Below are positions 17,744 through 26,363 of a stretch of 64,000 nt of DNA, piece after piece. The notes beneath the pieces were generated by a model. It ran no database searches, was not told the origin of the DNA, and worked only from the letters and a program-made list of their open reading frames with translations. The DNA is from Streptomyces bungoensis (GTDB lineage: Bacteria > Actinomycetota > Actinomycetes > Streptomycetales > Streptomycetaceae), in NCBI RefSeq assembly GCF_001514215.1, contig NZ_KQ948855.1, positions 92,765 through 156,764 on the forward strand, in the 5' to 3' direction. The position numbers were made by a program, and so were the translations under genes. The number at the start of each line of letters is the position of its first letter. Within the stretch, counting starts at the first letter, position 1.

Positions 17744-18559
17744 TCATCGAGCGAACTCACCGCACACCTCTGCGACCAGTCTGTCGGCTTCACCCAGCGC
17801 GGCAGTGAGCGTGTCCGGAGTGGTACCGAGCGCGGAGAACAACTGGCGCGCACGACCGGCGAAGTCCACCGAGACACCGCCTAGTTCTCCCGCGGCCCGC
17901 ACCGCACCCTTCTCATTGAGCAGCCAGCGCCTGGCATGGGCGTGGAGTGCGTGCGCGAGGAGTCCGACCGCGCGGAAGAGGCAGCCGGCGACGTAGAAGG
18001 CGTCACCGCGGGCCGCGCCCTTGCGAGCGCAGGCCAGGATGAACGGCGCCTCCCAGCGCGCGTTGTCGATGAGAGCTGCGCGCAGGGGCTCCGGATAGAG
18101 CCGTGTCTGCTCCTGCAGGGCCAGAAGCTCGCCGCCGGGGTCGGCGAGGACGCGTCCGAGGGCCAGCTCGCCGGCGTAGGCGTGGGAGTACACCCCCAGG
18201 GGGTGACCGGGCTGGGCGCCGATCTCGAACTGTCCGGCCTGGCACTGTCGCCAGACTCGGTGGACCCGGTCCAGGTCGCGGTAGATCCAGTCGACGCGTT
18301 GCCCGTCGACGGTCAGCCAGGCACCACCGTCGACCCACGGCCCCCAGCCGCCCGGCTCGGTGACCTCCACCGGCTCACCGGTCAGCTCGGCCGCAAGCAG
18401 GCGCAGCGCGGCGGTGTCCAGCGGTGGCCGGTAGTAGAGCCCCAGGTCGTAGTCGGAGTCGGGGCTGTGCGCACCTCTGGCCCGGCTGCCTCCCAGGCAC
18501 ACCCCGACAACACCGCCGACCTCGACCAGCCGCACCGCGATCTCCACCAAGCGCTCCAC
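17744..18559 (-). CDS. nucleotidyltransferase-fold (aminoglycoside-type) protein
   Basis: This 271-residue protein has an N-terminal pol-beta-type nucleotidyltransferase core: GGSRARG at about residues 23-29, followed by SPDSDYDLGLYY supplying the two metal-binding Asp residues. A helical C-terminal half carries RKGAARGDAFYVAGCLFRAV. It resembles actinobacterial nucleotidyltransferase-domain proteins of unknown substrate, distantly related to kanamycin nucleotidyltransferases. It converges on the DUF397 gene, 21 bases away. Resistance activity should not be assumed. Confidence 0.82.
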   Translation of the reverse strand: MERLVEIAVRLVEVGGVVGVCLGGSRARGAHSPDSDYDLGLYYRPPLDTAALRLLAAELTGEPVEVTEPGGWGPWVDGGAWLTVDGQRVDWIYRDLDRVHRVWRQCQAGQFEIGAQPGHPLGVYSHAYAGELALGRVLADPGGELLALQEQTRLYPEPLRAALIDNARWEAPFILACARKGAARGDAFYVAGCLFRAVGLLAHALHAHARRWLLNEKGAVRAAGELGGVSVDFAGRARQLFSALGTTPDTLTAALGEADRLVAEVCGEFAR

Positions 18560-18680
18560 GAGCGACAGTCTGCGCAGGCGGATCCCCGACCGCTACCGCT
18601 TTGCCCGGCATCCGCGCCCGAGGCGTCTACCCCCGCGAGCGAAGTTCCGAGCCGTTCACGCGTTCTGGACGCGCCCCTGT

Positions 18681-19343
18681 TCACGGCCTCGCCGTCCGGT
18701 CGGCAGCGTCCCCGTGCAGGCCGCGGCACAGCCGGTCGAAGGCCTGGGCCGCTGCTGGGGCAACCGCGTCGCGGACGCGCGCCGGGGACTCGCCGGACAT
18801 GATGCGGCGCTGGATCTCGCGCAGGGCTGCCCGGTGCGTCCCGGTGATGGCGCCCGCGAGAAGCGCGGGGATCGGCAGGTCGGCGTTGCCCGATGCCGTG
18901 GCCGGTGGATGCTCCGCCAGAGCTTCGGCCAGGGCGGCCTCGGCGTGTTCGCCGATCTCGCGTTCGCGTGCGCGCAGAGCGGGGCTGTCATGGATGACCC
19001 GCCAGAACCCGGGTGCGCCGGGGTGGAGCCCGAGCATGGGTTCGTTCTGGCGCAGGGCGACCAGCAGGTCGTCGCGAACGACCTCCACCGGGCAGGTCCC
19101 GGGTGCCCGGCCGCGCACCAGGGCGGCGAGACGACCCTCGGCCTCGGCCTGACGGTCGAAGAAGAGGTCCTCCTTGGTGGAGAAGTAGTTGAACACGGTG
19201 TTGGTGGACACACCCGCCTGCCGCGCCACGTCGGCGACCGTGACCCGGTCGAAGCCGTGCTCCATGAACAGCACCAGCGCCGCGTCGGCGATCGCCGTGC
19301 GGGTCCGCTGCTTCTTGGTCTCTCGAAGGCCCACGGCCCACAT
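18681..19343 (-). CDS. TetR-family regulator
   Basis: This 220-residue TetR protein has an N-terminal three-helix HTH (about residues 10-58): RTAIADAALVLFMEHGFDRV, TVADVARQAGVSTNTVFNYF, STKEDLFFDR. The C-terminal ligand-binding domain is helical and unassigned. The start at 19343 fits the family; the longer open frame reaches into the neighbouring gene and is spurious. It is divergent from a glycosidase-like gene, with a 17-bp palindrome between them (19361-19377) as the probable shared operator. Confidence 0.92.
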   Translation of the reverse strand: MWAVGLRETKKQRTRTAIADAALVLFMEHGFDRVTVADVARQAGVSTNTVFNYFSTKEDLFFDRQAEAEGRLAALVRGRAPGTCPVEVVRDDLLVALRQNEPMLGLHPGAPGFWRVIHDSPALRAREREIGEHAEAALAEALAEHPPATASGNADLPIPALLAGAITGTHRAALREIQRRIMSGESPARVRDAVAPAAAQAFDRLCRGLHGDAADRTARP

Positions 19344-19360
19344 GATAGTGTCGCCACAAA

Positions 19361-19377
19361 TTTGGTGTGACACCAAA
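19361..19377. promoter_or_regulatory. TetR operator palindrome
   Basis: TTTGGTGT-G-ACACCAAA is a perfect 8-bp inverted repeat with one central base. It sits 18 bases from the TetR start and 24 bases before the divergent gene, in a locally AT-rich stretch. The size and symmetry suit a TetR-dimer operator that would control both genes. Confidence 0.75.
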
Positions 19378-19400
19378 ATTATTCTGCAGGGGGATCGACC

Positions 19401-20378
19401 ATGGCTCTGACCTTCGGCATCTACCCGGGCGCGCTCCTGGGCGACGACAAGGGGATCGTCCGTCCGGTCAGGCCGGACCTGCCGGACCGCATAACCGACG
19501 CACTCGACGCGCTGCAAGGCACCGCGGCGACCCTGTCGGTCCGCGCCTACCACCCGTTCGCCGAGACCGTGGCACCGCGGGAACCGCCCACGCCCACCGA
19601 CCCGCAGGCGTACGTGCGACGTGGACGCAGACTCGACCTCGTGCTGCCCTTCCGCGAGCCGTCCGGCCGGCTGGAGGCGTGGCTGGAGTTCATCCGTGAA
19701 ACCGTCCGGACTCAAGGACCCCGTCTGGCATCACTGCAGATCTGCGAGGAACCGAACGCCGATCTCCCCGTCCTCGACGGCAGCATCCCCAACGTCCTGA
19801 ACGCCCTGGTCCAGGGAGTCGTCACGGCCAAACAGGAAGCCCTGGCCCAGGGGCACGCTCTGGCGGTCGGCTTCAACGCGGTGCCGACCTTCGATCCGGC
19901 CGACACGTTCTGGTCCGAGCTCGCCGCTCTGGCCGGCACACGCTTCCTGGAGAGCCTGGACTACGTCGGCCTGGACTTCTTCCCCGACGTCTTCCGGCCG
20001 ATCGCCGTCGACCAGCTGGCCGGAGCGGTCACCGCGGTCCTCACCGCCTTCCGGCGCACCCACCTGCCGAAGGCGGGTATCCCGGACACCGTCGCGCTCC
20101 GTGTGTGCGAGAACGGCTGGCCCACCGGCCCGGGCCGCCCCGACCAGCGACAGGCCGTGGTCCTCGAGACGGTCGTCCGAACGGTGGCCGCCCTCGCGGC
20201 CGACCTCAACATCGACGGTTACTCGTTCTTCTCCCTGCGGGACGCCGACAGCGGGGCCGACGGACTGTTCCACCGGTTCGGCCTCCTGCGCGACGACTAC
20301 ACCCCCAAACCGGCCTTCGAGACGTACCGCCGACTCATCGGCGAACTGGGCGGCCCAGGGGCCGTCCTCCCCCGGTGA
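19401..20378 (+). CDS. TIM-barrel glycosidase-like protein under TetR control
   Basis: This 325-residue protein shows no signal peptide and no recognised domain name, but it reads like a GH clan-A (beta/alpha)8 barrel. ICEEPNADLP (about residue 114) resembles the strand-4 (N)EP acid/base motif, VCENGWPTG (about residue 235) resembles the strand-7 nucleophile, and YSFFSLRDADSG lies on strand 8. The ATG has AGGGGG at 7 bases. Divergent TetR control suggests induction by a small molecule, so a role in glycoside or natural-product detoxification is possible. That is inference; I cannot assign a family. Confidence 0.75.
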   Translation: MALTFGIYPGALLGDDKGIVRPVRPDLPDRITDALDALQGTAATLSVRAYHPFAETVAPREPPTPTDPQAYVRRGRRLDLVLPFREPSGRLEAWLEFIRETVRTQGPRLASLQICEEPNADLPVLDGSIPNVLNALVQGVVTAKQEALAQGHALAVGFNAVPTFDPADTFWSELAALAGTRFLESLDYVGLDFFPDVFRPIAVDQLAGAVTAVLTAFRRTHLPKAGIPDTVALRVCENGWPTGPGRPDQRQAVVLETVVRTVAALAADLNIDGYSFFSLRDADSGADGLFHRFGLLRDDYTPKPAFETYRRLIGELGGPGAVLPR

Positions 20379-20451
20379 CACCCCACGCCGGCCCGCGCCA
20401 CCGGAGGCCGCCGCGACGCCCTCGTCGCCGGTTCCACCTCGCGGGCAGCTC

Positions 20452-21597
20452 TCAGGCCACCACCGCCGCCAGCCGGTGCACGTCCCGTGCCGTCCCCGTC
20501 ACCCCCGACAGGAAGCCCTGGGCCCGTGGTGAGGCGTGGTCCGTCAGCCAGGTGGGGTCGATGTCGCAGACGGCCACGCGGACGCCCGTGCCGGTGAGGG
20601 CCAGGGGGAGGGTGTGGACGACCGTGGAGGGGAAGCTGAGGATGGTGCGGCCGATGGGGCCGCGGCGGGCTATCAGTTCCAGGGGGAGGTCGGGGCGGAC
20701 TATCTCCAGGCCCGTCTCGGCGGCCAGGCGGTGGAGTTTGTCGGTGCTCTCGCGGCGGTGGGCGAAGTAGCGGGTGGCGCCGTGGGTCTTGGCGAGGTTG
20801 CGCACGGCGTCGAGGTAGCGGTCGCCGTCCACGACTCCCGTCTCCACCAGGGAGGTGCCGACCATGTCGGCCGTCTTCGTGATGCGGGGCGGGCCGAAGC
20901 GGGCGCGGGTCCAGGCGAAGTCGTTCGCGGTGACCGTGACGCCGTCCGGGACCTCCGTCATCGGCATGGAGGAGAACACCTCGACCCTGCGGCGGGCGCT
21001 CGGGGTCAGGCGGCGGCGGGCCGAGGAGGAGACCGGCGCGAAGAGCAGGTCGCGCGGGCCGGGGCGGCCGCCCTTGCGGTGCCAGCGGACCAGGCGTTCG
21101 CCGCGGGCGAGCTGGGCGACGAACTCCATCGTCGCCGTGCCGTCGTCCACGACGACCAGGTCACGGGCGCGCGTGATGGTCAGCAGGAGCTGGACGTAGC
21201 GGGAGAAGGGGTCTCCCATGACGATCCGGTCGGCGCGGCGCAGGGGGCCCGCGAGGCCGCCGATGGTGTGGAAGGGGGCCGTGGTGCCGCCGCGGGCCTC
21301 CTCCCAGCGCACCCCGTACCCCTCGTCCCGGGCCAGGTCCGCCATGCGGCGCAGCTGGCCGCGGGTCATGGGGTCGGTCGGGGAGAGGACGACGACGGTG
21401 AGCTCCGCGCCGGCCGGGGTCGGGCCGCCGGCCACCGTCCGCCTCACCTGTGAGGGCAAGGACGGCAGGGAGTCCTGCCCGGCGCCGCGCAGGCCGTGCA
21501 GGTGGGCCCACTCCAGTACGTTCAGCAGCTGTACCGGGCTCTCCACGAAGGCGAGCGTGTGGGCGGGGTGGCCGGCGTGACCGGCGCGGGGGCTCAT
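20452..21597 (-). CDS. sialyltransferase-like glycosyltransferase (GT52/polyST superfamily)
   Basis: This 381-residue cytosolic protein has no membrane segment. The TLAFVESPVQLLNVLEWAH opening, the central VVVDDGTATMEFV, the YFAHRRES stretch and the late SFPSTVVHTLPLAL motif fit the GT-B bacterial sialyltransferase superfamily, where the serine/His-Pro motifs bind the CMP-sugar. It is the last gene of the four-gene leftward block with NeuB and NeuA and probably adds a CMP-activated nonulosonate (likely Kdn) to the cell-wall polymer. Specificity is inferred from context. Confidence 0.78.
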   Translation of the reverse strand: MSPRAGHAGHPAHTLAFVESPVQLLNVLEWAHLHGLRGAGQDSLPSLPSQVRRTVAGGPTPAGAELTVVVLSPTDPMTRGQLRRMADLARDEGYGVRWEEARGGTTAPFHTIGGLAGPLRRADRIVMGDPFSRYVQLLLTITRARDLVVVDDGTATMEFVAQLARGERLVRWHRKGGRPGPRDLLFAPVSSSARRRLTPSARRRVEVFSSMPMTEVPDGVTVTANDFAWTRARFGPPRITKTADMVGTSLVETGVVDGDRYLDAVRNLAKTHGATRYFAHRRESTDKLHRLAAETGLEIVRPDLPLELIARRGPIGRTILSFPSTVVHTLPLALTGTGVRVAVCDIDPTWLTDHASPRAQGFLSGVTGTARDVHRLAAVVA

Positions 21598-21641
21598 CGG
21601 GGTACGACCGTCCCGTCGTAAGGGAGTCAGGAGAGCGGGGG

Positions 21642-22580
21642 TCAGACCGCGACCGGCTCGCCCGCCGCGGCCGCGATGTCCGCCTCGGCGACGACGCCGG
21701 TGACGCGGCGCAGCTTCTTCATCGGGCCGAGCTCGGAGTCGTAGACCTTCTTGACGCCGTCACCGAGGGACGCCTCGATGGTGCGGATGTCGCGGACCAG
21801 GCGGGTCAGGCCCTGCGGCTCGACGGAGGCGGCCTGGTCGGAGCCCCACATGGCGCGGTCGAGGGTGATGTGGCGCTCGACGAAGGTGGCGCCGAGGGCG
21901 ACGGCGGCCAGCGTGGTCTGCAGGCCGGTCTCGTGGCCGGAGTAGCCGATCGGGACGTTCGGGTACTCCTTCTCCAGCGTGTTGATCACGCGGAGGTTCA
22001 GCTCCTCGGCCTTCGCCGGGTAGGTGGAGGTGGCGTGGCACAGCAGGATGTTGTCCGAGCCGAGGACCTCGACCGCGTGGCGGATCTGGCGCGGGGTCGA
22101 CATGCCGGTGGACAGGATGATCGTGCGGCCGGTGGCGCGCAGGGCGCGCAGCAGCTCGTCGTCGGTCAGGGAGGCGGACGCCACCTTGTGCGCCGGGACG
22201 TCGAACTTCTCCAGGAAGGCGACGGCCTCGGTGTCCCACGGGGAGGCGAACCAGGCGATGCCCTTCTCCTTGCAGTACTCGTCGATCTGGCGGTACTCGT
22301 CCTCGCCGAACTCCACCCGGTGGCGGTAGTCGATGTAGGTCATGCGGCCCCAGGGGGTGTCGCGCTCGATGTCCCACTGGTCGCGCGGGGTGCAGATCTC
22401 CGGCGTGCGCTTCTGGAACTTCACGGCGTCGCAGCCGGCCTCGGCGGCCACGTCGATCAGCTTGAACGCGTTCTCCAGCTCACCGTTGTGGTTGATGCCG
22501 ATCTCGCCGCAGATGTAGACCGGGCGGCCGGGGCCGGCCTCGCGCGAACCGAAGGTACGGATACGGGAGTTGGTGCTCAT
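21642..22580 (-). CDS. nonulosonate (N-acetylneuraminate/Kdn) synthase family protein without SAF domain
   Basis: This 312-residue NeuB-type aldol-condensing enzyme has ICGEIGINHNG (about residues 23-33), DAVKFQKRTPE, ASPWDTEAVAF, STYPAKAEELNL, GYSGHETG and GATFVERHITLDR. It condenses phosphoenolpyruvate with a mannose-type aldose to a C9 2-keto sugar acid. Canonical NeuB proteins carry a further C-terminal antifreeze-like SAF domain of about 60 residues; this one stops soon after KKLRRVTGVV and lacks it. The ATG at 22580 is 13 bases after the NeuA-HAD stop, with AAGGA upstream. Confidence 0.92.
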   Translation of the reverse strand: MSTNSRIRTFGSREAGPGRPVYICGEIGINHNGELENAFKLIDVAAEAGCDAVKFQKRTPEICTPRDQWDIERDTPWGRMTYIDYRHRVEFGEDEYRQIDEYCKEKGIAWFASPWDTEAVAFLEKFDVPAHKVASASLTDDELLRALRATGRTIILSTGMSTPRQIRHAVEVLGSDNILLCHATSTYPAKAEELNLRVINTLEKEYPNVPIGYSGHETGLQTTLAAVALGATFVERHITLDRAMWGSDQAASVEPQGLTRLVRDIRTIEASLGDGVKKVYDSELGPMKKLRRVTGVVAEADIAAAAGEPVAV

Positions 22581-22593
22581 GGCTGAGATGTCC

Positions 22594-23832
22594 TTACTTG
22601 GGGAGGGAATCGAGAGAGGGGCCGAGGATCCAGCTGGCGATCTCCCGGATCGCGCCGTCACCGCCGGGGACGGTGGTGACCGCGCGTGCGGCGCCGCGTA
22701 CGACGTCGTGGGCGCTTCCGACCGCCACCGGCCAGCCGACGAGGGCGAAGCAGGGGAGGTCGTTGACGTCGTTGCCGACGTAGAGCACGCGCTCCGGCGC
22801 GATGCCCTGTTCCTCGCACCACTGCTTGAGGGCGAGGTCCTTGCGGTCGATGCCGTGCAGCACCGGGAGCTTCAGCTTCCGGGCCCGGGCGGCGACCACC
22901 GGGTTCTGTTCCGTGGACAGGATCAGCATCCGCAGACCGCTCCTGCGCAGGGCGGCGATGCCGAGCCCGTCTCCGCGGTGCACGGAGACGAACTCCCGTC
23001 CGTCGGAGTCGATCAGCACCCGGTCGTCGGTCTGGGTGCCGTCGAAGTCGAGGACTACGGCGTCGATGTCGTCGTAGGTGGGGAGCGAACCGGGGAGGTC
23101 CGCGTCGAAGAGGGGGGCCAGGGCGCGGGCCCGGGCCAGGTCGTGCGGGTCGTCGATCTCCAGCACGCGCGCGGGGTCGGTGCGGACGAGTTCCGTGCGG
23201 CCGAAGAAGCGGTGCCCGTGCTCGCGGAAGCCCGCCGCGTCCATGGCGTAGGCGGCGCCCGTCTCCAGGAAGTCCTGGGGGCGGTCCTGGCGGCGCGGGC
23301 GGTAGGCCTTGTCGTGGTTGACGCCCACCCCGCCCTGGGGCTCCGTGTCGGCCTCGCGCCACACGAAGCCGTGGAAGGGGGCCACGGTCACCGCCGTGTC
23401 CGCGCCGTCCTCGGCGACCGCGCCGGCCACCCCGTCGATGTCCTCGCGGACGAGGAACGGGCTGGTGCACTGCACGAGCAGGACCACGTCGACCGCCGCG
23501 CCGTGCAGCGCCTCGTGGGCGTCCATGGCGTGCAGCACCGCGGCCTCGGAGGTCGCCGTGTCCCCGGCGATGGCGGCCGGGCGCAGCACGACCTCGGCGC
23601 CGGCCTCGCGGGCGGCGGCGGCTATGGCCTGGTCGTCGGTGGAGACGACGACGTCGGTCACCAGCCGGGTGGCCCGGCACTCGCGCACCGCGCGGGCCAC
23701 CAGCGGGACCCCGCCGACGGGGGCGAGGTTCTTCGCGGGCACGCCCTTGGAGCCGCCGCGCGCGGGGATCACCGCGAGCACGCGGCGCACCGAAGCGCCC
23801 TGGCCCGCTTCCGGGTTGGCCGGGTTGGACAT
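22594..23832 (-). CDS. bifunctional CMP-nonulosonate synthetase / HAD phosphatase (NeuA-KdsC-like fusion)
   Basis: This 412-residue protein joins two enzymes. Residues about 15-240 are a NeuA/KdsB cytidylyltransferase (IPARGGSKGVPAKNL, VVSTDDQAI, LVQCTSPFL). Residues about 245-410 are a KdsC-like HAD phosphatase (VLDFDGTQTDDRV with the nucleophile and acid Asp pair, LSTEQNPVV, DRKDLALKQW, VGNDVNDLPC). Such a fusion would dephosphorylate Kdn-9-phosphate and then activate Kdn with CTP to CMP-Kdn. The ATG at 23832 has AGGAGA at 4 bases. It belongs to the neu-type operon. Confidence 0.92.
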   Translation of the reverse strand: MSNPANPEAGQGASVRRVLAVIPARGGSKGVPAKNLAPVGGVPLVARAVRECRATRLVTDVVVSTDDQAIAAAAREAGAEVVLRPAAIAGDTATSEAAVLHAMDAHEALHGAAVDVVLLVQCTSPFLVREDIDGVAGAVAEDGADTAVTVAPFHGFVWREADTEPQGGVGVNHDKAYRPRRQDRPQDFLETGAAYAMDAAGFREHGHRFFGRTELVRTDPARVLEIDDPHDLARARALAPLFDADLPGSLPTYDDIDAVVLDFDGTQTDDRVLIDSDGREFVSVHRGDGLGIAALRRSGLRMLILSTEQNPVVAARARKLKLPVLHGIDRKDLALKQWCEEQGIAPERVLYVGNDVNDLPCFALVGWPVAVGSAHDVVRGAARAVTTVPGGDGAIREIASWILGPSLDSLPK

Positions 23833-23873
23833 GGGGTCTCCTTGGAAGGTCCCGGGAAAGCCTGGGAGGGTCG

Positions 23874-25187
23874 TCACAGCTCCCCCATCCGGCGGATCAC
23901 CGGGGCGACGCGCTGCACGCCGTGGCGGTAGGCGCCCCGCGCGGCGCGGCGGACGATCTGGCGGACCGGTCCGGGCTCCTTGTCGGCGGCGGGCGCGCCG
24001 GGCAGCGGCACGCCGTCGGGGCCGAGGTGGTGCCGGGCGAGGATGCCGGGGAGATAGCCGGGTGCGGTCGCGGGGGTGTAGTAGGGGGTCAGGGGCGGCA
24101 GGCCGCCGGGGCGGCCGAGCAGCTTGGTGATGCGTGCGCGGGCGGTGTCGAAGGCCGTCGCGTAGCCGCCGTCGGCGGCGACGCCCTGCCGGGCCACCCA
24201 CTCCTCGTCCGGCGCCGGCCGGTGCCCGGCGTCGAGCTGGTCCCAGGAGGCGAGGCAGCCGGAGCCGGTGAAGTGGTGGTTGCCGAGCGCCTCGCGCACG
24301 CCCAGGTCGGTCAGGACGACCGTGGGGACGCGGCGGTGCAGGGCTTCGAGGGCGGCCGTGGAGCTGACGGTGACCAGCAGGTCGGTGCGGTCCAGCACCT
24401 CCCCCATGTGGCCGTAGACCAGGCGGAAGTTGGCGGGCAGATCCCTGCCCTGGACCAGCTTCTGGTACGGCAGCTCCTCGATGTGGGTGGTGTGCTCGCC
24501 GGGCTTGGAGCGCAGCTTCAGCAGCACCTCGCGCTCGGGGTGCCTGCGGGCGTGCTCGATCAGCCGGTTCAGCAGGTACGTACGGTCCTTGCGGCTCGCC
24601 GGCACGGACGGCTGGGCCGCGAACACCACCGTGTAGGGGTCGTGTTCGCCGGTGTACGGCGCCCCGCCGAGGAAGGGCAGCGCGACCTCGGTGACCGAGG
24701 AGGCGTCGGCGCCCACACCCTCGTACACGGCACGGAACCGGTCCGCGTCGTGGCGGGAGTTGGCGAGGACGAGGTCCGCGCCGTGCCGCAGCAGCAGGCC
24801 GTCGGCGAGCTTCTCGTAGACGACACCGACGTAGCCGGTGACGACGACGGGCCGCTCGCCGGTGCCGGCCCAGACGGCGCGCAGCCCGTGCAGCATGGCC
24901 TGGACGCCGCCGCCGACCAGCGCGAGGACGAGGACGTCGTACGACCCCTCCCGCATGGCGCGCAGGAACTCCACGCCGGTGACCTCGCGCAGGGAGTCGG
25001 CGTGGACGCCGACCTCCTGCAGCTGGCGGGCGGTGGGGGTGGCCCGGCCCCGCAGGAGGTAGCCGTCGAGGCGGATTCCGTCGCCGGTGGGGGTGACGCG
25101 CTGCGCGGTGAGCGCGCCCCACTTCCACCGGGTGTCGGAATCGGCGAGGACGGCGACCCGCAGGGAGTTCGTAGCACTTGCTGGCAC
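23874..25187 (-). CDS. DUF6716-type putative glycosyltransferase
   Basis: This is a putative GT-B-like glycosyltransferase of about 437 residues. LRVAVLADSDTRWKWGALTA opens the N-terminal Rossmann half. The C-terminal half has VVFAAQPSVPASRKDRTYLL, LLKLRSKPGEH and LLVTVSSTAALEALHRRVPT, the last like the donor-phosphate-binding Ser-x-x-x-E region. It is the first gene of the leftward nonulosonate operon (41 bases before the NeuA-HAD gene). I take the GTG at 25187 as start; the ATG at 25226 would add 13 residues. Acceptor and donor are unknown. Confidence 0.8.
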   Translation of the reverse strand: MPASATNSLRVAVLADSDTRWKWGALTAQRVTPTGDGIRLDGYLLRGRATPTARQLQEVGVHADSLREVTGVEFLRAMREGSYDVLVLALVGGGVQAMLHGLRAVWAGTGERPVVVTGYVGVVYEKLADGLLLRHGADLVLANSRHDADRFRAVYEGVGADASSVTEVALPFLGGAPYTGEHDPYTVVFAAQPSVPASRKDRTYLLNRLIEHARRHPEREVLLKLRSKPGEHTTHIEELPYQKLVQGRDLPANFRLVYGHMGEVLDRTDLLVTVSSTAALEALHRRVPTVVLTDLGVREALGNHHFTGSGCLASWDQLDAGHRPAPDEEWVARQGVAADGGYATAFDTARARITKLLGRPGGLPPLTPYYTPATAPGYLPGILARHHLGPDGVPLPGAPAADKEPGPVRQIVRRAARGAYRHGVQRVAPVIRRMGEL

Positions 25188-25385
25188 GTCGAAGACGCTA
25201 GGAAGCCATTCCGAGGTTCCGCCCAACCCGAAAGCAACAGACGGTTAACAGCACATCGCCGAATGGCGAATCGGGCCGGGAACGCGCGGGAAAAAGGCCT
25301 GGTTCACAGCTTCGCCATACGTCGTTCACCCGGCATCAAGCAGGGCGTCAAGACGAATGACGGGCTTCGCCCTAACGTCCCTGGC

Positions 25386-26363
25386 GTGGTCAAGCTCTCC
25401 GTCATCGTGCCGTTCTACAACGTGCAGCAATACGCGCCCGACACCCTCAGGAGTCTGAGCGCGAACGCGCGTGAGGACTTCGAATTCATTCTCGTCGACG
25501 ACTGTTCCCGCGACGGGACACCAGACATCCTCGCGCGCGCGGAGCGCGAGCTGCCGGGCGCGGTCCTCGTCCGGCACGAGCGGAACGGGGGGCTGGCGAC
25601 CGCGCGCAACACCGGCATCGACCGGGCGCGCGGCGAGTACCTGACCTTCCTGGACGGCGACGACTGGCTCGCTCCCGGCTACCTCCCGCGGCTGGTCTCG
25701 GCCGTCGAGGAACTGGGCTGCGACTTCGTGCGCACCGACCATGTGCAGTGCACGGCGCGGGCCCGCGCCGTGCACCGGGTGCCGGTCGGGCGGCGGAACG
25801 TGGTGCTCGACCCGCGCGAGGCGATACTGCCCGCCGACCGGTCCACGTCGGTGGACTACGCGTACGCGTGGGCGGGCGTCTACCACCGCCGGCTGGTGGA
25901 CCGGGGGCTGCTGCACTTCACCGACGGGCTGCGCACGGCCGAGGACCGGCCGTGGATCTGGAAGCTGCACCGGGAGGCGGAGTCCTTCGCCGCGGTGAGT
26001 CTCCTCGGCGTGTTCTACCGGCGCGGGGTCGCCTCGTCACTCACCCAGATCGGCGACATACGCCAGCTCGATTTCATTCGCGCCTTCGACCAGGTCGTCG
26101 CGGAAACCGCCACGGACCCGGAGGCGGACGCGCTGCTGCCGAAGGCCGTCCGCACGTATTGCGCCATCATTTCCCATCATCTGGGATCCATCGAAAGGTT
26201 CGAGCCCGCGGTGGCGAAGAAACTGAAATCCCTGAGTGCCGCCGCGCTGCGGCGCATGCCGCAGGACGTGCTGGACGAGGCGCTGGACTCCATGGACCTG
26301 CTGCGCGCCACCAAGCTGCGCCGGCTGCGCCGCCGTCCCGCCCCCGCGGGAGCCGCCGCGTGA
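25386..26363 (+). CDS. family 2 glycosyltransferase
   Basis: This 325-residue GT-A enzyme has KLSVIVPFYNVQQY at the N-terminus, ILVDDCSRDGT (nucleotide-binding Asp), ARNTGIDRARGEYLTFLDGD with the DxD metal motif, and AEDRPWIWKLHRE (ED-W acceptor region, about residue 180). The C-terminal 90 residues are helical and basic. It is the first gene of the rightward polymer block, divergent from the DUF6716 gene; its stop overlaps the next start (GTGA). It probably builds the acceptor or backbone of the wall polymer. Confidence 0.9.
   Translation: MVKLSVIVPFYNVQQYAPDTLRSLSANAREDFEFILVDDCSRDGTPDILARAERELPGAVLVRHERNGGLATARNTGIDRARGEYLTFLDGDDWLAPGYLPRLVSAVEELGCDFVRTDHVQCTARARAVHRVPVGRRNVVLDPREAILPADRSTSVDYAYAWAGVYHRRLVDRGLLHFTDGLRTAEDRPWIWKLHREAESFAAVSLLGVFYRRGVASSLTQIGDIRQLDFIRAFDQVVAETATDPEADALLPKAVRTYCAIISHHLGSIERFEPAVAKKLKSLSAAALRRMPQDVLDEALDSMDLLRATKLRRLRRRPAPAGAAA

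Noticed and set aside
17744..18559. Aminoglycoside resistance gene
   Set aside because: Only the generic nucleotidyltransferase motif is visible; nothing in sequence or context specifies an antibiotic substrate.
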